In this document: piece by piece, positions 57,818-64,000 of the stretch
Numbering within the stretch: the stretch's first letter is position 1
Layout of the letters: the number at the start of each line of letters is the position of its first letter
Source: Lentibacillus cibarius
Lineage (GTDB): Bacteria > Bacillota > Bacilli > Bacillales > Amphibacillaceae
Direction: 5' to 3'
DNA: 64,000 nucleotides
Assembly: GCF_005887555.1 (NCBI RefSeq)
Contig: NZ_VCIA01000001.1
Span: forward strand, 186,001 to 250,000
Notes under the pieces: generated by a model
Databases searched by the model: none
What the model saw: only the letters and a program-made list of their open reading frames with translations
What the model was told of the DNA's origin: nothing
Made by a program: the position numbers and the translations under genes

Positions 57818-60455
57818 ATAGGTAAGCCTTTGAAGTTATCTCCAGCTTTTCCCCTGCTCCACACAGAGCGTGCAGGTTTCCCCGCACTCCGCGTTCCATC
57901 TACCAAAATTACTCGATTATAAGTTCCTCGTTACTTCATATTTGAGATTTTCACACGGATTCAAGCTTACACTTTTCGCGGAATCGATTGACCTTTTGAA
58001 TCATTCCGCTAGTAAGTTGAAATTTCCTTTTGAGTTCATCAATCATCTCTTTATCCATAGTATGAATCAATCGATGCACGTCTTCATGGATAATGCGAAG
58101 GTTATTAAATTGATCACTTCCTCCAAAATTTAGCGGCAGGTAGTGATGACAATGGACATCTGAAGCAGGTAGCTCCATACCTGTAATTTCGCATTTACCC
58201 ATTTTCATGCTGTACCGGCTGATTCGATTATCCAAATATTCAACGCTTCGGTTCGGAAGTGTTGATTTCATCAACTCACCAACTTCCCGTTGGATATCCG
58301 GGCGCAACTTTTTGTGTATTTTATCCCTGCCTTCTTTGGTAAAAGGAGTCATTTCCGGACTGAATCCCATGGTGTTAACCGTTTTAACATCCGCTAGCGG
58401 GAATAAATATACACCAGCGATTTGAAATGTTTTAAAGCTACTGTGATACAGCTTTTTATAAGTTGGCGGTGGATTAGCCGGACGACCGTATTTACCTACT
58501 GGTCTGAGATGATTATATATGAACGCTCTTAAGTCATAGGCAAGACGTGAGAACTCCAGATTGACCTTAGTAGCCCTTTTGAAATAATAATGTATTCCCA
58601 GAACAAAACTGTTAAAACGCAAAGCATTAAGAGCCGAAGGCGACGACCTGATTCTGCGAATCAGCTTCCGTGCTTCTTCCTTGATTTTACGCTTTTTATC
58701 CGGTTTAATACCGGTACGTGCGACTCGCTTTTTACGCTTTTTATTGGCACGAATAGTGAAGCCTAGAAATTCGGATTCCCGTTTCCGAAGATTCACGATT
58801 TGTGATTTTTCCGGCGATATATCCAATTTCAAACGGTCTTTAAGGTAAAGCCTTACAGCGTGGTACCATTTCTGAGCTGTTTTGCCGTCCTTACAAAGTA
58901 TTTTAAAATCGTCCGCGTAGCGGACGAGATATCCTTCTTTTAGGTTCGTTCGTTTCTTGGCATGCCTTGCAGAATCATCTGAGCTATATGGATTAGTAAG
59001 AGGAAACGTCTCCCATTGTCCAGCAACCCATTGGTCAAGGTCATTGAGCACTATGTTTGCCAATAACGTTGATAATAATCCGCCCTGGGGTACGCCCCCT
59101 GTAGGTATGCCTTCCCCATCAATTTCAGCTTTCAGCATTTTGTCAATGCAGGCTAATACCTTCCGGTCTTGAATCCCCATGTTCCACAGTTGCTTTATAA
59201 GCAGCGTATGGTTAATATGGTCAAAGAAACTTTTAATATCAACGTCAACCACAAAGTGAAAGTGGGATAGATTAATAAGTTGTTGAATTCTTGCCATCGC
59301 ATGGTGCGTCGAGCGGAGAGGCCTAAATCCATAACTATGCTTATAGAATCTGGCTTCCGCGATTGGTTCAAGTACCTGTTTAAAACTTTGTTGGATAATG
59401 CGGTCTAGGATACAAGGAATACCTAGAGGTCTCCACTTTCCATTGCCTTTATCTACCCATTTCCGTCTGACTTTCTTTGGGCGATAATTTTCTAATTGCC
59501 TTCGAATTTCCATTACTAGTTTTGTTTCAGGCCACTTTTTCATGTCATGGATAGTATTCCCATCGGTTCCAGGTGTTTTGGAACCCTTATTCGATTTAAT
59601 GGTACGATAAGCTAGTAAAATATTTTCTCTTGATGTGATAATGCCGTAAAGATGAGAAAAGGGTTGTTGTTTTAAGCTTTTATCGTACAAGTCTGAAAAT
59701 GTCTCCGTCATTTCGTAGTAATCCCAATATCGTAAAGCTTGCACTGTGGCACCTCTCCTTTCGGAGTGATGTTCCCACGTTCTTACCCGACCGGTGCAAT
59801 ACACGAATGGAAAATAATCTTTCAATTTCGCTAGACTTGGGGCTATTCCTCCACTCCCATTACAGGAGGTTCATCAGTCATGCCCCTACCCTCAAAAGGA
59901 TAAATACCTTTCGGCACAAGCCTTATAGTAACCGTTTAGGGTGACAGCCCCTGTTACAACGTTCCTAGTTTTCCAAGTCCCTTACAACCTAGCTTTCCTT
60001 TCTGAACTTAGGTGTTCCCCTGTAAGCCTGTGAGCTGGATACCGCCTTTGTTCGGCATAGCGTGTTTCAGAGGGCGCATTTTTACTCCACACCACTCACG
60101 TCATCGTTAGATGACCTATAAGATTTCCTTATAGTCAATCTTTAGACCCGTATGTTCAGTTGTTCGTCAGTTTCATTCCGCTGAAACCATTCTCACCTTA
60201 TCCAGTTTTTCAGCCATGCGGCATATCCGTCAGCATACCTTCTCCTTGGGAGTGGCTCCAGCCTTCGTTCTGCCGAATCTACCTGTACTTCAGACCCCAT
60301 AACCTGTCAGTTATGACGCATGCAGGAGTATTGATGGGATGGTTTCGGGAAACATGGTTCCGTCATTCCCATCCTCGGTTGTAACGTTTAGATAATAATC
60401 TTGTATAATCTACTGCCTTTCACGTTTGAACACGTTTATAGCAGAACTTGTCGAC
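57818..60455 (-). mobile_element. complete group II intron with LtrA-type ORF
   Basis: About 2.64 kb. 5' end GTCGACAAGTTCTGC at 60455, ORF at 59744-57951, and conserved 3' RNA end: a domain V-like stem (GCGGAGTGCGGGGAAA, CCTGCACGC region at about 57850-57900) and GATAACTTCAAAGGCTTACC then TAT at about 57818. The 5' exon is a half copy of the dispersed hairpin repeat (GGGCGCCG next to the start) and the 3' exon resembles its other half (GCCATAATAGGACCAGA). Confidence 0.85.
57951..59744 (-). CDS. ltrA: group II intron reverse transcriptase/maturase with HNH endonuclease domain
   Basis: About 597 residues. RT domain: PGTDGNTIHDM (motif 0-1 region), VDVDIKSFFDHINH, GGVPQGGLLSTLLANIVLND, catalytic YADD in GYLVRYADDFKILCKDG near residue 276; maturase X domain in the middle; C-terminal HNH: CEITGMELPASDVHCHHYLP with NNLRIIHEDVHRLIH. 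AAAGGAGAGG 7 nt before the GTG at 59744 decides the start; the frame is open from 59825 without a good site. It should provide splicing and target-primed mobility. Intact. Confidence 0.93.
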   Translation of the reverse strand: MQALRYWDYYEMTETFSDLYDKSLKQQPFSHLYGIITSRENILLAYRTIKSNKGSKTPGTDGNTIHDMKKWPETKLVMEIRRQLENYRPKKVRRKWVDKGNGKWRPLGIPCILDRIIQQSFKQVLEPIAEARFYKHSYGFRPLRSTHHAMARIQQLINLSHFHFVVDVDIKSFFDHINHTLLIKQLWNMGIQDRKVLACIDKMLKAEIDGEGIPTGGVPQGGLLSTLLANIVLNDLDQWVAGQWETFPLTNPYSSDDSARHAKKRTNLKEGYLVRYADDFKILCKDGKTAQKWYHAVRLYLKDRLKLDISPEKSQIVNLRKRESEFLGFTIRANKKRKKRVARTGIKPDKKRKIKEEARKLIRRIRSSPSALNALRFNSFVLGIHYYFKRATKVNLEFSRLAYDLRAFIYNHLRPVGKYGRPANPPPTYKKLYHSSFKTFQIAGVYLFPLADVKTVNTMGFSPEMTPFTKEGRDKIHKKLRPDIQREVGELMKSTLPNRSVEYLDNRISRYSMKMGKCEITGMELPASDVHCHHYLPLNFGGSDQFNNLRIIHEDVHRLIHTMDKEMIDELKRKFQLTSGMIQKVNRFREKCKLESV

Positions 60456-60472
60456 CGGCGCCCGATTGCTTA
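60452..60472. repeat. dispersed hairpin repeat, right half next to the intron
   Basis: CGACCGGCGCCCGATTGCTTA: the GCGCCCG-TTGCTTAA half of the repeat directly abuts the 5' end of the intron at 60455. Confidence 0.6.
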
Positions 60473-60506
60473 AGATTGTATTAGTATGATCACTATCCCT
60501 AGAATA

Positions 60507-61241
60507 CTATTTTGAAAACAATTCTTTTACAAAGTCCTGATGTTCTTGCGGAATCCATTTTTCAATCTGCTCATTGGATGGTGCAGCAATCACCTCATAA
60601 GCCATATTATGCTTTAAGGCTATTTCATCAATTCTTTCAATACTATCAAAATTGCCGTCCAATGAATTTTCCCAGATTTCAACATGCTTACCATCCGAGA
60701 AATGAAAAGTGTACATTCCACTAAAATTATCAGAGGTGTCACCCTTATCAAAATAACTATAATCCAGTGTGATCTTTTTGACACCTTTATCCCAGCTATA
60801 CTTACCATCGCCTACCGTCCAATATCTGGAGTATCCAACCCCTTCTTTTGTAACAGAAATATAATTGTCCGCAGCAAAAAACATAAATGGAGATGAGACA
60901 ATTACAAGCGCTATAAAGCCATATAGCACCCCCGAACCATACTCTTTAAATTCTGCGAAATGATACTTTTTAAAAAGTAAGTTTTTAACAAGAATCAAAA
61001 AAATTACGGTAAGAATCCCTAATCCCATCGAAAAAAATATGACTGTCATTGCTCCACCCATCGGAAGACTAAAATAAACAACACTTTCATCAGTATGTAT
61101 AACCTTCATAATATACCGTATAATTCCGATCCATCCAAAAATACAACCTAAAACGAAAGCTACTAAGAAAGCAGTATTAAGTTTTGATTTCCAACCACTA
61201 GTCTTATTATTTTCTTCCATTTCCATTTCGTTTTTCTCCAC
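60507..61241 (-). CDS. hypothetical membrane protein
   Basis: 244 residues. Three membrane helices (about 20-45, 60-85 and 105-125) and a soluble C-terminal half starting DNYISVTKEGVGYSRYW, beta-rich with FHFSDGKHVEIWENS. No domain recognised. GTG at 61241 is preceded by AGGAGGG at 6 nt. Intact. Flanked downstream by a repeat copy (60452-60472) and the intron. Confidence 0.65.
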   Translation of the reverse strand: MEKNEMEMEENNKTSGWKSKLNTAFLVAFVLGCIFGWIGIIRYIMKVIHTDESVVYFSLPMGGAMTVIFFSMGLGILTVIFLILVKNLLFKKYHFAEFKEYGSGVLYGFIALVIVSSPFMFFAADNYISVTKEGVGYSRYWTVGDGKYSWDKGVKKITLDYSYFDKGDTSDNFSGMYTFHFSDGKHVEIWENSLDGNFDSIERIDEIALKHNMAYEVIAAPSNEQIEKWIPQEHQDFVKELFSK

Positions 61242-61484
61242 ATTGTCCCTCCTACGATTTAAAGTAATTCAAAAACCCCTGCCATTCATTACAATAATTT
61301 TTGTATTAGCTATTTTCCTTTATTATAATACTTTGGTAGATTAATTCACGTTAAAAATCTGACTCCCACAAATGGTTATACGGATGTAGGATATCTGTAG
61401 TTTCAAGATATTATTTTACTGTACCCCGCGTTATACATAAGTAATTATTTCAAAAAATAAGAGATAATCCGGTCGACTCAATTA

Positions 61485-61525
61485 ACACAAAGGACGCTTC
61501 CTCTATTAAGGATTAGCGCTCCGTT
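61485..61525. repeat. dispersed hairpin repeat copy
   Basis: GGACGCTTCCTCTATTAAGG followed by ATTAGCGCTCCGTTTGCTTA: the same left half-site, AT-rich loop, right half-site and TTGCTTAA tail as the copies in the left flank, with more mismatches. Confidence 0.5.
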
Positions 61526-61528
61526 TGC

Positions 61529-61819
61529 TTAAACCATAATCAATACAAAAATTATAAAAACAATTACTGGGAAGATAATAAAAAACCAGTTTAGGCACTG
61601 TAGCAACCATAACAAAAACTTATTCTTTTTTATTGCATATTGTCTAATGTAAGAAAAAGAAATTAAACCAAACACAGGTGTTAAGAATATTAGTGGTCCA
61701 CCGTAGTTTGGAGGAGAGGCGTCTATTAATTCCTCAACCATAAAACCCACTGAAATAATGTTAAGGCCCAGTAGCAATAATGGGATCCATAAACGAAACT
61801 TTTTCGAGTTGTTAGGCAT
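61529..61819 (-). CDS. small membrane protein
   Basis: 96 residues with about three helices (9-28, 38-55, 72-95). The ATG at 61819 is preceded by GGGAG 7 nt upstream and gives MPNNSKKFRLWIPLLLLG. The frame is open 20 codons further, to 61879, but that extension (FLNKSSVRLIHKGNG) is the hairpin repeat read as protein and should not be counted. Function unknown. Confidence 0.6.
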   Translation of the reverse strand: MPNNSKKFRLWIPLLLLGLNIISVGFMVEELIDASPPNYGGPLIFLTPVFGLISFSYIRQYAIKKNKFLLWLLQCLNWFFIIFPVIVFIIFVLIMV

Positions 61820-61851
61820 AAAAATGCTCCCATTACCCTTGTGTATTAAAC

Positions 61852-61886
61852 GGACGCTACTCTTATTCAAGAATGGCACCCGATTG
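61852..61886. repeat. dispersed hairpin repeat copy
   Basis: CGGACGCTACTCTTATTCAA followed by GAATGGCACCCGATTGC. Degenerate copy upstream of the membrane gene at 61529. Confidence 0.5.
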
Positions 61887-61971
61887 CAGCATACTCAACT
61901 CACTTGTTTATAAGTATTTTTCGCGTTAAAACTTCCGGCCCTTCTTCCTTAAGAATAGTATTGTACTATCC

Positions 61972-62211
61972 TTAAGACGCAAAAATTTGGTAACCGAAAA
62001 ACATAATAATGAAAAAGCTAAAAGACATAATCAAATTCAAAATGGTTAAGATAACACTCTTACCCAAAACGCCTAGGGCCATGCCGATTGGACCAACAAT
62101 ATAGACTAACATCCAAAAAGGACTGCTGATTTGGAAAACGACATTAGGGATCCAAAGTAAAAGGCAAATAATGAAACAGAGTAATGACCACTTCTTTAAT
62201 TTAGGATTCAC
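61972..62211 (-). CDS. small membrane protein
   Basis: 79 residues, two to three helices (about 9-27, 32-52 and 55-75), basic N-terminus NPKLKKW. GTG at 62211 after GGAG about 11 nt upstream. No family recognised. The two preceding genes are of the same kind. Confidence 0.55.
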   Translation of the reverse strand: MNPKLKKWSLLCFIICLLLWIPNVVFQISSPFWMLVYIVGPIGMALGVLGKSVILTILNLIMSFSFFIIMFFGYQIFAS

Positions 62212-62392
62212 TCTAAATCAACTCCATTCCTATGGTGTAACTTTAAAGCATCTATTCAAAAAAACCGAATACAGCTGCCAATGAAATGATGGTAAACGCA
62301 ACCTACAACGGCTAATTCATATTATCATCTTGTTTATAAGTTGAACTTAAGGGAAAGGATCCAGTTCAGAAGCACGCTTTCTTATTATAGTG

Positions 62393-63290
62393 ATAGGTAA
62401 GCCTTTGAAGTTATCGCCAGCTTCCCCCCCACCTCACACCGCACGTGCAGCTTTCACCGCATACGGCGTTCCAACTAGTCCAATTTCAATTAATCATCGG
62501 CACTTTGTGTGCCTCAATTCTTCCGTTTCAATAAGTCGGTGCCGTCCAGTGGAAGGTGAACCTCTATTAGTCTTACAGGAACCTTATTGTCCGTTAAAGA
62601 TTTGCCTTGCATGATTAAATGTTTCTTCATTAGTCTAGTGGCTTTCCCTCCATGTTAATTAGACATTTCATTAGTACTATGCCACCTCTTTCACCGATAT
62701 AAAGACAAGTTATACAGTCACTATTATCATGAATGCTTTCCTTGTCACCGTTTCAATGGCAGTAAGTCCTCCACGTTATCAGCTTACCACGTTGAATATT
62801 ATCTGTTATGGAACAGACTTAGGCGCTTCCTATGAGCCTGTTAGCATTGCATGTGCCTATAACACAGGATGGACTTTTATATTCCGGATTCTTACTCATC
62901 CATAGCTAACCCTACATTTGGTAGTATATACATTTCTGTATAACGCGCATCTAGACCCGTACATTCAGAAGTTCGTCAGCAATACATTATATTGTATTTA
63001 ATTTGCATCCTCGCCTTACCAGTTCAACCCAAGCACCATGATTTACACCACCCCATCGGGTAGGCTTTCAACAGCCGGACTGTTACGGTAAATTCTCACG
63101 CCTATTAGTCGAGCTTATAACACGCGTTTCCTTACTTAACCGCGTGCTATTCGACGCAGGGGAAGCCTTTCAGAGCGTTACCTCCTCATTCGACTTCTCG
63201 ACATAATCCTTCAGTAAATTAAAATTAAACTGCCTGACCTTTACCGAAATTGTGTAATCACATTTCATTTGAGTCAGGAACGTTTCACAC
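62393..63290 (-). mobile_element. ORF-less group II intron
   Basis: About 898 nt. 5' end GTGTGAAACGTTCCTGACTC at 63290; 3' end with a domain V-like stem (GCCGTATGCGGTGAAAG, CTGCACGTGCGGTGTGAGG) and GATAACTTCAAAGGCTTACC then TAT at 62393, the same 3' end as the intron at 57818. No RT gene; it would need the maturase in trans, for example from 57951. Its 5' exon again is a copy of the dispersed repeat (CGGGCGCAT). A relic of this intron type also lies at 33055-33140. Confidence 0.75.
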
Positions 63291-63293
63291 CCA

Positions 63294-63316
63294 GTAATGC
63301 GCCCGATTCAAGAACA
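63294..63316. repeat. dispersed hairpin repeat, right half next to the ORF-less intron
   Basis: AATGCGCCCGATTCAAGAAC: the GCGCCCGATT half of the repeat beside the intron 5' end. Confidence 0.55.
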
Positions 63317-63570
63317 CCGTTCTCCCTAACAAATTACGATATGCCCTCATTCTGATTACTTTCCCGTTCATTTCAGGGCCGATTTCATTCATACCCATTT
63401 TACGATAAAACCATACTGCAGAGACAATAGTCGGGGAGACCCTTAGATGGTATTCACCAACATTATTTCTTTTAAAAAACTGCTTTGCATAATTGTATAA
63501 TTCTTGCCCCTTATCCTTTCCACGCTTATAAGGAGTTAGGTAAAGATCGCCTGTTTGTTCAGTTTTAATC
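63311..63570 (-). pseudogene. GNAT acetyltransferase, C-terminal fragment
   Basis: Reverse-strand codons read DLYLTPYKRGKDKGQELYNY, then AKQFFKRNNVGEYHLRVSPT and VWFYRKMGMNEIGPEMNGKV: the acetyl-CoA-binding and C-terminal parts of a GNAT enzyme. The N-terminal part is missing (a TAG precedes at 63571) and the normal end runs on into repeat and intron sequence, so the gene is broken. Confidence 0.6.
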
Positions 63571-63718
63571 TATCGTCTTTCAGCTGACGGAGAACGGCCA
63601 AATAACTTATGGGCCCTTATAGTTTATCAATCCTTGAACATCAATGGTTCCAGCTATACTAATGATGCATCAAATAAATGAAAAAAAGAATCCGTTTCTG
63701 TTAAGTTTTTTCCGTTTT

Positions 63719-64000
63719 TTACAAATCCGCACGCGAAATAAATTTGGGCATCAACAATTCTTGAACTTCTGGCGCAGAACCATGAAACGGTTTGATTTCG
63801 ACCAAGCAACTATGGGCGGTTGGCCCTTGCGCTAGTGAAGAAGTACCTTTGTCGGCTGTCAAGACATTCGGGTTGCCGTGGTACTCCAGGCTATTAGATC
63901 CCTCGGTATCGTCTGGACAATACCATGCGCCTGTAGGCAAACTAACGACACCTTGCATAATGTCGTCTGAAAGTCTCGCTCCTGTCAAGCAAGCACCTCG
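63719..64000 (-). CDS. molybdopterin S/N-oxide reductase, C-terminal end (cut by window edge)
   Basis: The last about 93 residues of a BisC/TorA/DorA-type molybdoenzyme: RGACLTGARLSDDIMQGVVS, LPTGAWYCPDD, LEYHGNPNVLTADKGTSSLA and QGPTAHSCLVEIKPF. This region binds the molybdopterin guanine dinucleotide (the GNPNVLT...GTSSLAQGP pattern is diagnostic). The frame is open through the window end, so the start lies beyond 64000. The exact substrate (TMAO, DMSO or biotin sulfoxide) cannot be told from this part. Confidence 0.85.
   Translation of the reverse strand, partial: RGACLTGARLSDDIMQGVVSLPTGAWYCPDDTEGSNSLEYHGNPNVLTADKGTSSLAQGPTAHSCLVEIKPFHGSAPEVQELLMPKFISRADL

Overview
The window looks like a low-GC, halotolerant Bacillaceae genome (Virgibacillus / Oceanobacillus / Lentibacillus type). 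The grounds are Gram-positive ribosome binding sites (AGGAGG type, with many TTG and GTG starts), lipoproteins with Bacillus-style lipoboxes, and Bacillus-type small membrane proteins. The identification is inference from gene content. No rRNA, tRNA or CRISPR array was seen.

Layout. (1) 1-7.7 kb: chromosomal-looking genes, almost all on the minus strand: a 2,3-butanediol dehydrogenase fragment, a DJ-1/PfpI protein, a lipoprotein, several small membrane proteins, a MazF/PemK-like toxin with its antitoxin, an RQC-minor-1-like protein and a GH3 beta-N-acetylhexosaminidase. They are separated by a recurring GC-capped hairpin repeat. (2) 7.8-30 kb: a minus-strand conjugative module with TcpC, TcpD, TcpE, VirB4, VirB6-like, lytic transglycosylase/M23 and VirD4-type proteins, plus two replication-relaxation family proteins. 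It also has plasmid functions: an actin-like ParM with an adaptor, a wHTH replication-like protein and RecD2. This reads as a conjugative plasmid or an ICE with a plasmid-type partition system, carrying several clusters of short repeats. (3) 30-36.3 kb: a junk zone of IS and group II intron remnants around an intact glycerol dehydrogenase and a complete IS21-family element. (4) 36.3-55.9 kb: a biosynthetic gene cluster. (5) 56-64 kb: group II introns, small membrane proteins, a GNAT fragment and the C-terminus of a molybdopterin S/N-oxide reductase, again with the hairpin repeat.

The biosynthetic cluster is the most interesting part. TetR, an MBL-fold hydrolase, a type II thioesterase, an alpha/beta hydrolase, a ketosynthase fused to a chain-length-factor-like ketosynthase, an ACP, a ketoreductase and a catalytically degenerate SDR are followed, after an IS110 insertion, by KAS III, FkbH, ACP and 2-oxoacid-dehydrogenase-type acyltransferase genes. 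The order of these last four matches the tetronate cassette known from agglomerin and abyssomicin clusters. After them come a CrtI-like oxidoreductase, a crotonase, a FabZ-like dehydratase, a flavin monooxygenase, a dedicated AcpS, and a ferredoxin reductase and ferredoxin. I infer a highly reducing type II polyketide synthase whose chain is released onto a glyceryl-ACP to give a tetronate-like product. I know of no described example of this combination in Bacilli, but I could not search.

Several otherwise convincing genes are broken. Five need a single added base in a short homopolymer: a small membrane gene near 3.28 kb, VirD4 near 10.56 kb, a sigma-like gene near 12.24 kb, the tetronate acyltransferase near 43.31 kb and the thioesterase near 54.44 kb. 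Two have in-frame stops: RecD2 (TAG at 29417) and KS-CLF (TGA at 51104). The one-base homopolymer pattern suggests residual sequencing error at least in part, so functional conclusions depend on read-level verification.
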